DNA of 64,000 nucleotides, from the NCBI GenBank assembly GCA_027486495.1, contig JAIXOZ010000146.1:1-64000 (forward strand), in the 5' to 3' direction. Position numbers and translations under genes: made by a program. Below the pieces are notes generated by a model. It searched no databases and was not told the DNA's origin. It worked only from the letters and a program-made list of their open reading frames with translations. Origin of the DNA: Comamonadaceae bacterium (GTDB lineage: Bacteria > Pseudomonadota > Gammaproteobacteria > Burkholderiales > Burkholderiaceae_C). Shown here one piece after another: positions 1-9,958 of this stretch (its first letter is position 1; every line of letters starts with the position of its first letter).

Positions 1-199
1 CCCCCGGGCGTTGGGGGGTGGTCTGCGAGGCTTTTCGCGGCGAGGGCGCCGCTCCTACATGGGGAAATGCCTGCCTTTTGTAGGAGCCCCGCCCCCGGGG
101 CGATGGGGGGTGGTCTGCGAGGCTTTTCGCGGCGAGGGCGCCGCTCCTACATGGGGAAATGCCTGCCTTTTGTAGGAGCCCCGCCCCCGAGGCGATGGG
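1..199. repeat. 92-bp tandem repeat (about 2.2 copies) built from two REP-like hairpins (GCGGCG-AGGG-CGCCGC-TCCTACA and the inverted GCCCCG-GGGG-CGGGGC-TCCTACA)
   Basis: gtctgcgaggcttttcgcggcgagggcgccgctcctacatggggaaatgcctgccttttgtaggagccccgcccc starts at 21 and again at 113 (period 92). Confidence 0.9.
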
Positions 200-279
200 T
201 GTTTGAGCGCAAAGATGGATGGCGGCAGGCGCACCGAGGCGACACGTCTTCATAAGTGGCTGGCGATACACTGGTCAAC

Positions 280-1449
280 ATGAACCCCAATTTGATCCTC
301 CTCACCCTCTGTCAGGGCCTGTTCTTCACCAACAACGTCACCTTCATTGCCATCAACGGGCTGGTGGGCTTGTCCATGGCGCCGCTGGGGTGGATGGCCA
401 CTTTGCCCGTGATGGGCTACGTGGTGGGCGGTGCCCTGTCGACCGGGCTGGTGGCCAAAAGCCAGTCGCGCTGGGGGCGCAAGGTGTCGTTTCAGCTGGG
501 GCTGGGCGTTGCTTTTTTCTCGACTTTGCTGGCCGCGTACGCCGCCTGGAGCCACAACTTCTGGCTGCTGATGGCGGCCACGGTCATAGCCGGTTACTAC
601 AGCGCCAACGGCCAGTTGTACCGTTTTGCCGCGGCCGAGTTGGCGGCGGACGGTTTCAAGGAAAAAGCGGTCTCCTTGGTTTTGGCAGGTGGCTTGATCG
701 GCGCCATCGTCGGCCCCAACCTGGCTTCGCGCACCCGCACGCTGCATGAGGTGCCGTTTTTGGGTGCTTATTTGGCGCTGGGCGTCGTGGCGATGATGGC
801 CATGGTGTGCATGGCCTTCATCCGATTCCCGGAAGTGCCGGCCAAAAAACCGGGCGACAGCGCGGGCCGCCCATTGCGCGAAATCATGCGCCAACCGGTG
901 TTCATCGTTGCGGCGGCGGCTGCCGCTTTGAGTTACGGCGTGATGAACTTGCTGATGGCCGCCACCCCGCTGGCCATGCAGGTGTGCGGTTTCAGCTTTG
1001 ACGATGCAGCCTTGGTGCTGGAGTGGCATGTGATCGGCATGTTCGCGCCGGGCTTTTTCACGGGGCATCTGATCAAAAAATTCGGCACCCTGCAGATCAT
1101 GGCTGTGGGGGTGGTGATCAACTTTGTGTGCATCGCGATTGCCTTGTCGGGTGTGGAACTGCACCAGTTCCTGATCTCGCTGTTCTTGCTGGGACTGGGC
1201 TGGAACTTCCTGTTCACCGGCAGCACCACGCTGGCCATGAAGGCCTGGACCCCCGCCGAGAAAGACCGGGGTCAGGCGGCCATCAACTTCTTTGTGTTTG
1301 CCACCATGGCCGTGACCTCGTTCGCTTCAGGCGCACTGGTCACCACACAAGGCTGGATGTGGCTGAACATCGGTTCGATCTTTCCTGTGGCCCTGACCGG
1401 GGCGGCGCTGGTGTGGATGGTGGTACAGCAAAAAAAGACCACAGCCTGA
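280..1449 (+). CDS. MFS transporter
   Basis: About 390 aa, multiple hydrophobic TM segments, MFS-like organisation; start chosen at MNPNLILL. Confidence 0.8.
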   Translation: MNPNLILLTLCQGLFFTNNVTFIAINGLVGLSMAPLGWMATLPVMGYVVGGALSTGLVAKSQSRWGRKVSFQLGLGVAFFSTLLAAYAAWSHNFWLLMAATVIAGYYSANGQLYRFAAAELAADGFKEKAVSLVLAGGLIGAIVGPNLASRTRTLHEVPFLGAYLALGVVAMMAMVCMAFIRFPEVPAKKPGDSAGRPLREIMRQPVFIVAAAAAALSYGVMNLLMAATPLAMQVCGFSFDDAALVLEWHVIGMFAPGFFTGHLIKKFGTLQIMAVGVVINFVCIAIALSGVELHQFLISLFLLGLGWNFLFTGSTTLAMKAWTPAEKDRGQAAINFFVFATMAVTSFASGALVTTQGWMWLNIGSIFPVALTGAALVWMVVQQKKTTA

Positions 1450-1515
1450 AGCAAGTCCCGCTCAGCTGCACACCCCCATTGCCACGGGGGACCGGGCTGC
1501 TGCAAATGGACCCGC

Positions 1516-2727
1516 TCAACGACGGCGCAAACCCCACTGTGCGACCACCGCGATCGATGTAAAAGCCAACATCATCCAAGCCAGATTGACTGCACCTTGG
1601 TGCGGCACCAGTCCAACCAGATAGCCGCCCGTGGCCCCGGTCAGTTGTTGCATCAGGCCGGCCACCGCTGCGGCTGATCCAGCCAGTGCGGGCAGCACGC
1701 CAACCGTGCCCGCCAGTGCAGGTGGGTTGATGAAGCCATGACCGAGCCCCAGCAAAAGCAGCGGCAACGCCACGGCCAACGGCGTTTGCACGCCCGACAA
1801 GCCCAGCGCCAGCATGATGAGCAAACCCGCTACCGTCAGGCTCTGACCCCAGGCCATGACGCGCGATTCGCCAGCACGCGCAATCAACCGGGAGGTCAAG
1901 AAATTGCCCAGGATATAGGACACAGGCACGGCCATGATGAACCAGCCAATGCCTTCCGGCCCTATGCCATAACCCTTGAGCACGATGGGTGCCCCGGCCA
2001 AAAAAGCGTAAAACGTGGCGGTGGTGGCGGCAAGGATGGCCACGTACAACACATAACGCGGCTCGCTCAACAAGCGGGCATAAGCGCTGAGCATGGCCCG
2101 CAGCCAATGGCCCGAAGTGGGCGTGGCTGGGTTCACGCGCGGCAAACCCCAGCAAGCCGCCCCCCACAGCAACAGCGCCAACACAGCCAACAGCACGAAG
2201 TTGGTTTGCCAGCCAAAACGCACATGAATTTGCCCACCGATCAGCGTGGCCAGCGGCGGACACAGGCCCAGCGCCATGCCGATATAGGCCATAACACGGG
2301 TGCGCTGTGGCCCCGTGAACAAGTCTTGCACCATGGAGCGGCCCACCACCATGCTGGCCGCGCTGCCAGCGCCTTGCAGTACCCGTGCGGCAGTGAGCGT
2401 TGTGATGTCGGTGGCCAGCGCGGCCATGACCGAGGCCAAGCCCGACACCACAAGACCCAGCATCAAGATGGGTTTTCGCCCGTGTCGGTCCGACAAGGGA
2501 CCATAAACCAGTTGCAAAGCACCATAGGCGACCACATAGCCACTGAAGGTCAGCTGCACATGGGCCTGATCGGTGGCAAAAAGGGTGCCCCATTCCTGCA
2601 TGGAGGGCAGGCACAAGGTCATGGCCAGCAAGCCAAAAGCAATTTGGGCCAACACATTGGCGATCAGCCACGGGGAGTGGCTTCGGGATTGGTCGATGGG
2701 GTCGGTGTGACCAACAGAGGGGGTCAT
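1516..2727 (-). CDS. Bcr/CflA-type multidrug MFS transporter
   Basis: GPLSDRHGRKPILMLGL motif and 12-TM-like profile; the ORF can be extended to 2778. Confidence 0.8.
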   Translation of the reverse strand: MTPSVGHTDPIDQSRSHSPWLIANVLAQIAFGLLAMTLCLPSMQEWGTLFATDQAHVQLTFSGYVVAYGALQLVYGPLSDRHGRKPILMLGLVVSGLASVMAALATDITTLTAARVLQGAGSAASMVVGRSMVQDLFTGPQRTRVMAYIGMALGLCPPLATLIGGQIHVRFGWQTNFVLLAVLALLLWGAACWGLPRVNPATPTSGHWLRAMLSAYARLLSEPRYVLYVAILAATTATFYAFLAGAPIVLKGYGIGPEGIGWFIMAVPVSYILGNFLTSRLIARAGESRVMAWGQSLTVAGLLIMLALGLSGVQTPLAVALPLLLLGLGHGFINPPALAGTVGVLPALAGSAAAVAGLMQQLTGATGGYLVGLVPHQGAVNLAWMMLAFTSIAVVAQWGLRRR

Positions 2728-2781
2728 GTCAGTCCAAAGAGGATGGTGCGCATGCCCCAGCGGATCAGTCCGGGTCAAGGC

Positions 2782-3366
2782 TCAAAGACGCTGCAACTTG
2801 AACACCGCCGTACCCGCCATGAGGTTGGGTAAAAACCGCACTTCATGGCCGTGTTGCAAACCAAACGCATCGAGAACGCTCAGATCATTTTTGCGGGCCA
2901 GGTCAGCAAAGTCGGCGTAAGTGCCCACGCGGATGTTGGGTGTGTCATACCACTGGTAGGGCAGGCGCTTGGTCACCGGCATGCGCCCGCGCAACACACT
3001 CAGGCGGTTAAACCAGTGCCCAAAATTGGGAAAGGCCACGATGCCGATCTGGCCGACACGGGCGGTCTCGCGCAGCATCACCTCGGCGTTGCGCAGGTGT
3101 TGCAGCGTGTCGATCTGCAGCACCACGTCAAACGATTGGTCGGCAAAGACTGTCAGGCCTTGGTCCAGGTTGAGTTGCAGCACGTTCACGCCGCGCTGGG
3201 TACAGGCCAGCACATTGCTGTCGTCCAGTTCCACGCCGTAGCCGGTGCAGCCCTTGTGCTTTTGCAAATAAGCCAGCAAGTCACCGTCGCCACAGCCCAG
3301 GTCGAGCACACGGGCACCTTGCGGCACCAAGCGGGCAATGGCTTGCATGATCAAGGGGTCGCTCAT
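2782..3366 (-). CDS. metW: Methionine biosynthesis protein MetW
   Basis: [24 protein letters not shown]-binding motif; overlaps metX, a conserved gene pair. Confidence 0.92.
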   Translation of the reverse strand: MSDPLIMQAIARLVPQGARVLDLGCGDGDLLAYLQKHKGCTGYGVELDDSNVLACTQRGVNVLQLNLDQGLTVFADQSFDVVLQIDTLQHLRNAEVMLRETARVGQIGIVAFPNFGHWFNRLSVLRGRMPVTKRLPYQWYDTPNIRVGTYADFADLARKNDLSVLDAFGLQHGHEVRFLPNLMAGTAVFKLQRL

Positions 3367-4508
3367 GCGGTATCTCCCAGGCTGTTGGCGATCTGGCCGA
3401 AGTAGGCCCGCACCACGTTCATGTAACGTTCGTCGTCGAGCAAAAAGGCGTCGTGGCCGTGCGGCGCGTCAATCTCGGCGTAGCTCACATCGCGCCGGTT
3501 GTCGATCAGGCCCTTGACGATCTCGCGGCTGCGGGCCGGCGAAAAGCGCCAGTCGGTGGTGAAGCTGATCAGCAAAAATTTGCAGATGGCACGCTCCAGC
3601 GCTTTGGACAGGTCGCCGCCAAACGCTTGGGCTGGGTCGAAGTAATCCAGCGCCCGGATGATCAACAAATAGGTGTTGGCGTCAAAGTATTCGCTGAACT
3701 TGTCGCCCTGGTAGCGCAGGTAGCTTTCAATCTGGAACTCCACGTCTTGTGTGGAGTATTTGTAGCCGGTCACGCTGTTGACCGCGCTGCGCAGTTCGCG
3801 TCCGAACTTTTCGTTCATCACATCGTCGCTCAAATACGTGATGTGGCCGATCATGCGGGCGATGCGCAGGCCTCGCTTGGGCACCACGCCATGGGCGTAA
3901 AAGTGCCCATCATGGAAGTCTGGGTCGGTCACGATGGCGCGGCGTGCCACTTCGTTGAAGGCGATATTTTCAGCGTTCAGGTTGGGTGCGCTGGCCACCA
4001 CTACCGCGTGCTTCACGCGCTCGGGGTATTGCAGCGTCCAACTCAGCGCTTGCATGCCGCCCAAACTGCCGCCCATCACAGCGGCCAGTTGTTCGATGCC
4101 CAAGGCGTCGAGCAGTCGGGCTTGGGCGTTGACCCAGTCTTCCACCGTGATCACCGGAAAGTCCGCGCCATACACGCGCCCGGTGTCTGGGTTAATGTGC
4201 ATGGGGCCGGTCGAGCCAAAGCACGAGCCCAGGTTGTTCACGCCGATCACAAAAAAGCGGTCGGTGTCGAGCGACTTGCCCGGGCCGATCATGTTGTCCC
4301 ACCAGCCCAGGTTTTTGGGTTGGTCGGCATACACGCCTGCCACATGGTGCGAGGCGTTGAGCGCGTGGCAGATCAGCACGGCATTGGATTGGTCGGCGTT
4401 GAGCGTGCCGTAGGTTTCGTAGCTCAGCGAATAGCCACGGAGGGACGCACCACTTTGCAAAGGCAAAGGGGCTTCAAACAGCATGCTTTGGGATTCGGCG
4501 ATCAGCAT
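3363..4508 (-). CDS. metX: Homoserine O-acyltransferase MetX
   Basis: [12 protein letters not shown] nucleophile elbow; C-terminal HGHDAFLLD; adjacent metW. Confidence 0.93.
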   Translation of the reverse strand: MLIAESQSMLFEAPLPLQSGASLRGYSLSYETYGTLNADQSNAVLICHALNASHHVAGVYADQPKNLGWWDNMIGPGKSLDTDRFFVIGVNNLGSCFGSTGPMHINPDTGRVYGADFPVITVEDWVNAQARLLDALGIEQLAAVMGGSLGGMQALSWTLQYPERVKHAVVVASAPNLNAENIAFNEVARRAIVTDPDFHDGHFYAHGVVPKRGLRIARMIGHITYLSDDVMNEKFGRELRSAVNSVTGYKYSTQDVEFQIESYLRYQGDKFSEYFDANTYLLIIRALDYFDPAQAFGGDLSKALERAICKFLLISFTTDWRFSPARSREIVKGLIDNRRDVSYAEIDAPHGHDAFLLDDERYMNVVRAYFGQIANSLGDTA

Positions 4509-4527
4509 CGAATGTGTTCAGGTGTGC

Positions 4528-4566
4528 AAAAAACAAAACCCGGCTTCGCAGTCAGCTGGGCCGGGC
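4528..4566 (-). terminator. Intrinsic terminator between the riboswitch and metX
   Basis: Minus strand: CCCGGC-ccagctgactgcgaa-GCCGGG-TTTTGTTTTTT. Confidence 0.75.
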
Positions 4567-4587
4567 TTCAGTGGGTTGAAACACACG

Positions 4588-4652
4588 CCATTTAGCTGAA
4601 TTTCGAAACCATCACGGTTTCGGCGCCCGCAATCGGGTTCAAATCGGCGCAT
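4588..4652 (-). ncRNA. SAM-II (SAM-alpha)-like riboswitch in the metX leader
   Basis: Minus strand ATGCGCCGATTTGAACCCGATTGCGGGCGCCGAAACCGTGATGGTTTCGAAATTCAGCTAAATGG matches the recalled SAM-II pattern GCGCYGAUUU-A-CC-UUGC-GCGC...AGCUAAA. Confidence 0.8.
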
Positions 4653-4698
4653 GGTTCAAGTATATGACGAACGCCACCCGCCCTTTTCAGGAGCACGC

Positions 4699-5514
4699 AT
4701 GTCAAATCTCTATGGCTCGGACGCCTACAGTCCCGTCGACATCGCCCGCCGCATCGAGGCCGTGGGCGAGACCAAGGCCCGCATGGCCGCGCTGCCGCTG
4801 GCTTTGCTGGGCGTACTGGCCGGGGCCTTCATTGGCTTGGGGGCCATGCTGTTTGTGCTGGTCAAGTCCGACCCGAGCCTGGGCTTTGCGGCCAGCTCGG
4901 TGCTGGGCGGCCTGGTGTTTGCCATGGGCTTGCTCATGGTCGTGGTGGCCGGGGCCGAGCTGTTCACCGGCAACAACCTGATCGTCATGGCCTGGGCCGA
5001 CGGCCGGGTCAGCACGGGGCAGGTGCTGCGCAACTGGGGGATTGTGTGCCTGGCCAATTTTGTGGGCGCGGCCGGTCTGGCGCTGCTGGTGTTTGCCAGC
5101 GGCCACGCCAGCTTGAACGGCGGCGCCATTGGCCACAAGGTGGTGCAGATCGCCGTGGCCAAGCAGGAGCTGCCGTTTGTCACCGCCTTGTTGCGCGGCA
5201 TGCTGTGCAATGTGCTGGTGTGCATGGCCGTGTGGATGGCCATGGCCGGGCGCAGCGTGACCGACAAGGCCGTGGCGGTGATGCTGCCGGTGATGGCCTT
5301 TGTGGCGGCTGGCTTTGAGCACAGCATCGCCAACATGTACCTGATGCCGCTGGCCATGCTGCTGCAGCACGACGGCCTGACGGGCTATCCCACCGTCACT
5401 TGGGCCGGCATGCTGGGCCATCTGCTGCCCGTGATTTTGGGCAATGTGTTGGGTGGCGCGGTGCTGGTGGCCGGGGTTTACCACGTCATTTACAAGCGCC
5501 AACCGCTCACTTGA
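4699..5514 (+). CDS. Formate/nitrite transporter (FNT) family protein
   Basis: AELFTGNNL and FEHSIANMYLMPL are FNT signatures. Confidence 0.88.
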   Translation: MSNLYGSDAYSPVDIARRIEAVGETKARMAALPLALLGVLAGAFIGLGAMLFVLVKSDPSLGFAASSVLGGLVFAMGLLMVVVAGAELFTGNNLIVMAWADGRVSTGQVLRNWGIVCLANFVGAAGLALLVFASGHASLNGGAIGHKVVQIAVAKQELPFVTALLRGMLCNVLVCMAVWMAMAGRSVTDKAVAVMLPVMAFVAAGFEHSIANMYLMPLAMLLQHDGLTGYPTVTWAGMLGHLLPVILGNVLGGAVLVAGVYHVIYKRQPLT

Positions 5515-5560
5515 AAACCATCGTTTTCAGTCCCTCTTGTGGGGGCCTTGGACACCGCCC

Positions 5561-6319
5561 TCAGGCCAAGCTCAGAAAAAACTCCCAAGCCCAATAGACC
5601 CCCACACTCAGCAACAGCCCAGCGGCCAGCCAGGCGCGGTTGCTGGGCACCAGGTCCGGGCCTTTGCCTTCGATGCGGCCGGTCAGCATGGGCAGGGCCA
5701 GGTTCTTTTTGCGCCAAAAACTTTGTCCGGCCAACAAAGCCAGGTGCGCCAACACCAAAGCCAAAGCGGTGTTGCCAAAAAATTCGTGCAGCGCCTCGAA
5801 CACCTCGACCCCCACATCCCCACCCCATTCGTGGAAGGTGCCGTAACCGCTCAAGGTCAAGGGCAAGACGACCAGCAACAAGCTGGTCAGCGATGCGGCC
5901 ATGAGCAAAATGGGGCCTTGTCGCCAGGCCACGGTTTGCCAACTGCCGCCTTCGGACAACACCGCTTTGACCGTTTTGAGCCAGGCCCATGTGCCGCTGC
6001 TTTTGCGCCACAAGGTGCTCAGCCGCGCCGGTCTGGGGCCGACCAGTCCGTACACCAGCCGAAAGGCCAGCATGCCGGCCAAGGTGTAACCCAGCACCAC
6101 ATGCACCAAGCGCCAGTGCTCGCTGTCGGCGGTGATGTAGGCCCCACAAAAGCTCAGGGCAAACAGCGCGTGAAACATGCGCATGGGCGCATCGATGACC
6201 AAACGGCTCGGTGCCGGGTTGCTGGGCGTTTGAGGGGGGGCTGAGGCCGTGGATGGGGGCGATGTGCGCACCGGAGCCGATGGCGGCGAGGCAGGAAGGA
6301 GGGGCGTGGTGTGGGTCAT
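5561..6319 (-). CDS. Cytochrome b561-like / Ni-Fe hydrogenase cyt b-type membrane protein
   Basis: DAPMRMFHALFALSF, HVVLGYTLAGMLAFRLVYGLVG; sits with diheme cyt c and SHP. Confidence 0.8.
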   Translation of the reverse strand: MTHTTPLLPASPPSAPVRTSPPSTASAPPQTPSNPAPSRLVIDAPMRMFHALFALSFCGAYITADSEHWRLVHVVLGYTLAGMLAFRLVYGLVGPRPARLSTLWRKSSGTWAWLKTVKAVLSEGGSWQTVAWRQGPILLMAASLTSLLLVVLPLTLSGYGTFHEWGGDVGVEVFEALHEFFGNTALALVLAHLALLAGQSFWRKKNLALPMLTGRIEGKGPDLVPSNRAWLAAGLLLSVGVYWAWEFFLSLA

Positions 6320-6331
6320 GAGGGGCTTTCT

Positions 6332-6907
6332 TCAGTCGTTCCAGGCGCGGCTTTGCGAGGCACTCAGGCCAGCCGGGCGTTTCAAGTGGTGGTCGTCGAA
6401 CAAGCCTTGCTCGGTGCCGGTGTGGCAGGCGGCGCAGTTGGCGGCTGACTTGACGCTGGGCAGGTGCCGGACGACCTTGTCGATCTGGCGGTGCTTGCGC
6501 TCGAACCAGGCCGAGCGGGTCAGGCGGTCTTGTGGCGGCTCTTCGCTCACGCGTTTGTAGGTGCCGGCATGGGTTTGCAGCCATTGCCCGATCTCGGTCA
6601 CGGTTTTGGCGTCCAGGGAGGCGTCGCTGCCGTAGTGTTGGTCCAGTCCTTTCATGATGCGTTGCCAAGACCGTGCGGGCAGCATGCCGGGCGGGTAAGC
6701 GGTGTGGCATGCGGCACATTCGGCGGTGTAGGACGGCAAAATTTTGGCGGGCATGCGCGAGCCGTCGGCGTGTGCGGCGGATAAGCCCAAGCTGCTCAAC
6801 ATGACGACAGCCAGGGTGTGCAGCACCCAAGCGGGCGCGACGGGGTGGGCCCAGTGTCTGGAGGAGGTGGTTTTCAAGTGCGGGTTCATGGTCTTTGTGT
6901 CCATCAT
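6332..6907 (-). CDS. Diheme cytochrome c (DHC type)
   Basis: Two CAACH motifs (AECAACHTAYP, ANCAACHTG); signal peptide; an alternative start near 6889 is possible. Confidence 0.85.
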   Translation of the reverse strand: MMDTKTMNPHLKTTSSRHWAHPVAPAWVLHTLAVVMLSSLGLSAAHADGSRMPAKILPSYTAECAACHTAYPPGMLPARSWQRIMKGLDQHYGSDASLDAKTVTEIGQWLQTHAGTYKRVSEEPPQDRLTRSAWFERKHRQIDKVVRHLPSVKSAANCAACHTGTEQGLFDDHHLKRPAGLSASQSRAWND

Positions 6908-6923
6908 GCGATCCGTGGGGGCT

Positions 6924-7367
6924 TTAAGGTTTGATGCGGGTCAGGTAAGCCAGCACATCGGCTTTTTCCTGGGCGCTGCATTCGCGGCTGAGCACGTCTT
7001 TGCAGTTGCGTTTGAACCATTTGTCGGTTTTGGCGGTGTCGGTGAAAGCTTTGGCATTGAAGGCCGGGGCCAGAGGCTCGATGCTTTTGCCGGTGCTGGC
7101 GTGCTTGCCCTGCGCGGTGGGCGGTGTGCCGTGGCACGAGGCGCAAGACCATTCGCCGCCGTGGCGTTGCTTGAAAAAGGCCTCGCCCCGATCGGCCTGG
7201 GCCGGGGCACCCGCTTGCGCTGTCCAGTGGCTCAGTTGCTGGGCAGGGGTGGTGTCGGCGGCTTGGGCTCCCGACATGAACAGGGTTTGTGCGGTGCACA
7301 AGGCTGCCATCGCCCACAGGCGGGTGGGGAGCCGGAGCGGACGGGACGAATGAGTCAATGGGCGCAT
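6924..7367 (-). CDS. SHP-type monoheme cytochrome c (DUF1924)
   Basis: CASCHGTPP motif and WFKRNCKDVLSRECSAQEKADVLAYL; adjacent to DHC. Confidence 0.82.
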   Translation of the reverse strand: MRPLTHSSRPLRLPTRLWAMAALCTAQTLFMSGAQAADTTPAQQLSHWTAQAGAPAQADRGEAFFKQRHGGEWSCASCHGTPPTAQGKHASTGKSIEPLAPAFNAKAFTDTAKTDKWFKRNCKDVLSRECSAQEKADVLAYLTRIKP

Positions 7368-7486
7368 GGGAGTTCTCCTTTCAGGGGTTCAATGAGCGAA
7401 TGGCTGCATTGTGTGAATCCCCACTTGAACGGCAGCTGAAGCCTTTGTTCAGGGTCTGTTCAGCTTTCGTGCGGGACAATGGCGCT

Positions 7487-7834
7487 GTGAAAAACACCTC
7501 CCACTCCGCCTGCTTGCCGCTTGCTTTGAGGGCCCAGGCCATCTGCGCCCTGCTGGCCGTGTCGGCCTTGGGCTGGCATGGCGGCGCAGAGGCCAGCGAC
7601 AAGGGCGACCACGAACGCGCCCGGCAAGCCGTGCAGTCCGGGCAGGTCATGCCCCTGTCCAAGGTGCTGACCAACATCGAGCGGGACCATCCCGGGCAAG
7701 TGCTTGAGGTGGAGCTGGAAAGCCGCGACCGGCAATGGCAATACGAAATCAAATTGCTCAAGCCCGATGGCCGTTTGAGCAAGCTCAAGATCGATGCCCG
7801 CACGGGTGCCTTGCTTGAGCAAAAAACACGCTGA
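7487..7834 (+). CDS. PepSY-domain periplasmic protein
   Basis: GTG start, signal peptide, SKVLTNIERDHPGQVLEVELE...KIDARTGALLE PepSY pattern. Confidence 0.75.
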   Translation: MKNTSHSACLPLALRAQAICALLAVSALGWHGGAEASDKGDHERARQAVQSGQVMPLSKVLTNIERDHPGQVLEVELESRDRQWQYEIKLLKPDGRLSKLKIDARTGALLEQKTR

Positions 7835-7842
7835 GACCCCCC

Positions 7843-8517
7843 ATGCGCATCTTGTTGGTAGAAGACGAACCCACCTTGCGTGAGCAGTTGCGCTCAGGTC
7901 TGGCCGAGGCCGGTTATGTGGTGGTGCCCGCTGACAACGGGCGAGATGCCCATTTTTTGGGCGAAACCGAAGCGTTTGACGCCGTGGTGCTGGATCTGGG
8001 CTTGCCGCTGATGGATGGCTTGACCGTGCTCAAGCGCTGGCGCGACCAAGGCCACAGCATGCCGGTGCTGATTTTGACGGCGCGTGACAACTGGCACGAC
8101 AAGGTCTCGGGCATCGATGCCGGGGCCGACGATTACCTGACCAAGCCTTTTCACATGGAAGAATTGTTGGCCCGCGTGCGCGCCTTGATCCGGCGCGCCC
8201 ATGGCGTGGCCTCTGCGGTGCTGCGCCAAGGTGATGTGGCGCTGGACACCCGCAGCGGCCGCGTGACCGCCATGGGCCAGACCGTGCCCTTGACCAGCCA
8301 CGAATACAAAGTGCTGGACTACCTGATGCACCGCCCCGAGGCGGTGGTCTCGCGCAGCGAACTGATCGCGCACATTTACGCGCAAGACTTTGACCGCGAC
8401 TCCAACACCATCGAGGTGTTTGTCGGGCGTTTGCGCAAGAAGCTGCCCACACTGAACATCGAGACTGTGCGCGGTTTGGGCTACCGGCTGGTCCAGCTCA
8501 AGGACGGGGAACGATGA
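7843..8517 (+). CDS. OmpR-family response regulator
   Basis: MRILLVEDEPTLREQL; winged-helix C-terminus ending GLGYRLVQL. Confidence 0.92.
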   Translation: MRILLVEDEPTLREQLRSGLAEAGYVVVPADNGRDAHFLGETEAFDAVVLDLGLPLMDGLTVLKRWRDQGHSMPVLILTARDNWHDKVSGIDAGADDYLTKPFHMEELLARVRALIRRAHGVASAVLRQGDVALDTRSGRVTAMGQTVPLTSHEYKVLDYLMHRPEAVVSRSELIAHIYAQDFDRDSNTIEVFVGRLRKKLPTLNIETVRGLGYRLVQLKDGER

Positions 8518-9944
8518 CCCCCTTGGGCACGCGGCCCCACAGCCTGCTGGGCTCCTTGCGTTTTCGCTTGCTGGCGGCCACGCTGCTGGGTTTGTCGCTG
8601 GCCCTGGTGTTGGCGGGCTTGGTGCTCAATGGCTTGTTTCACGAGCATGTGCTGCGGCAGTTTGAAAAAAGCCTGGCCCAACAGCTGACCCAAGTCACCG
8701 CCCGTCTGTCGGTCAATGCGCAGGGCCAGCCCGTGGTCGATGCGCTGGCGCTGTCCGATCCGCGCTGGCAGCGGCCCTTGTCGGGCCTGTATTGGCAGTT
8801 GGACGAGCTCACACCTGGCCAGGTGCAGCCGGGGGTGCTGCGTTCACGTTCTTTGTGGGACACGCAATTGGCCTTGCCCCCGGATGTGTTGCGCGACGGC
8901 GAAACGCACGCCCACGAATTGCCCGGCCCTGGGGACACCCGCTTGCGCGTGCTCGAGCGCACGGTGCGGCCCGACGAGCGGCTGCGCTGGCGCTTGAGTG
9001 TGGCGGGCGATTTGAAAGACACGCACGAAGCGGTGGCGGGTTTTCAGCGGGTGCTGGGTGTCTCGCTCGCGGCGCTGCTGGTGCTTTTGCTGGCGGCCGC
9101 ATGGGCACAAGTGGCTTTGGGCTTGCGGCCATTGCAGGCCCTGCACCAGAGTTTGCAAAGCGTTCGGGCCGGTCGTTCGCCGCGTCTGCAAGGCGATTTT
9201 CCCAGCGAAGTGCAGCCCTTGGTGAGCGATTTCAACAGCGTGCTGGACCGCAACGACGAGGTGGTGAGCCGCGCCCGCACACAGGCGGGCAATCTGGCCC
9301 ACGCCCTGAAAACGCCCTTGACGGTGCTGGGGCAGGCTGCGCATGCGAGCGAAGACTCGGGTTTGGCGCTGCTGGTCAAGGAGCAGGTGCAAGCGGCCCG
9401 GCGGCACATCGACTGGCACCTGGCCCGCTCGCGCATGGCCGCCACAGTGGGCTTGCCCGGTCAGCGCGTGCCCGTGGTACCCACCTTGCAAGGCTTGGTC
9501 CGAGTGATGCAGCGCGTGCATGCCGATCGTGGCCTGAGCATCACCTTGGACGAGGCCGACGCCCCTGTGCAATTTGCCGGTGAGGCACAAGACCTGCAGG
9601 AGATGCTGGGCAATGTGCTGGACAACGCGTGCCAATGGGCGCACAGCGTGGTGCGCATTCGGGTGATGCCCTGGGCCGATGGCGTGCCGTCCGGCACAAG
9701 GGATGAGGGTTCAAGGCGCTGCCGCATCGACATCGAAGACGATGGGCCGGGCATGTCACCGGCGCAAATGCCGCAGGTCTTGCAGCGCGGCGTGCGCCTG
9801 GACGAGTCGGTGCCCGGCAGCGGCTTGGGCCTGGCCATCGTCAGGGACTTGGTCGATGTGTATGGCGGTGAACTTTCACTGCAAACCCCCAGTTCGGGCG
9901 CGGGTCTGCAAGTCACCTTGGTGCTGCCTGCCGCGATGCCATGA
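8514..9944 (+). CDS. Sensor histidine kinase
   Basis: NLAHALKTPLTVL H-box, IEDDGPGMS, GSGLGLAIV. Confidence 0.92.
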   Translation: MTPLGTRPHSLLGSLRFRLLAATLLGLSLALVLAGLVLNGLFHEHVLRQFEKSLAQQLTQVTARLSVNAQGQPVVDALALSDPRWQRPLSGLYWQLDELTPGQVQPGVLRSRSLWDTQLALPPDVLRDGETHAHELPGPGDTRLRVLERTVRPDERLRWRLSVAGDLKDTHEAVAGFQRVLGVSLAALLVLLLAAAWAQVALGLRPLQALHQSLQSVRAGRSPRLQGDFPSEVQPLVSDFNSVLDRNDEVVSRARTQAGNLAHALKTPLTVLGQAAHASEDSGLALLVKEQVQAARRHIDWHLARSRMAATVGLPGQRVPVVPTLQGLVRVMQRVHADRGLSITLDEADAPVQFAGEAQDLQEMLGNVLDNACQWAHSVVRIRVMPWADGVPSGTRDEGSRRCRIDIEDDGPGMSPAQMPQVLQRGVRLDESVPGSGLGLAIVRDLVDVYGGELSLQTPSSGAGLQVTLVLPAAMP

Positions 9945-9958
9945 CCGGTCGGCGAGGC

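Noticed and set aside
1-199. CRISPR-like appearance of the terminal repeats
   Set aside because: About two near-identical 92-bp tandem units with internal hairpins and no unique spacers; no cas genes in the window.
250-1164. 304-aa minus-strand ORF opposite the MFS gene, and many similar long antisense ORFs (13673-15007, 3453-4595, 35655-36632, 51513-53099, 56418-57611)
   Set aside because: Shadow ORFs of high-GC coding genes: His/Gln/Arg-rich, low-complexity translations, no domain logic, fully overlapping well-supported genes.
5515-5540. GAAAAC-catc-GTTTTC hairpin after the FNT gene
   Set aside because: Short stem with no T-tract; too weak to call a terminator.
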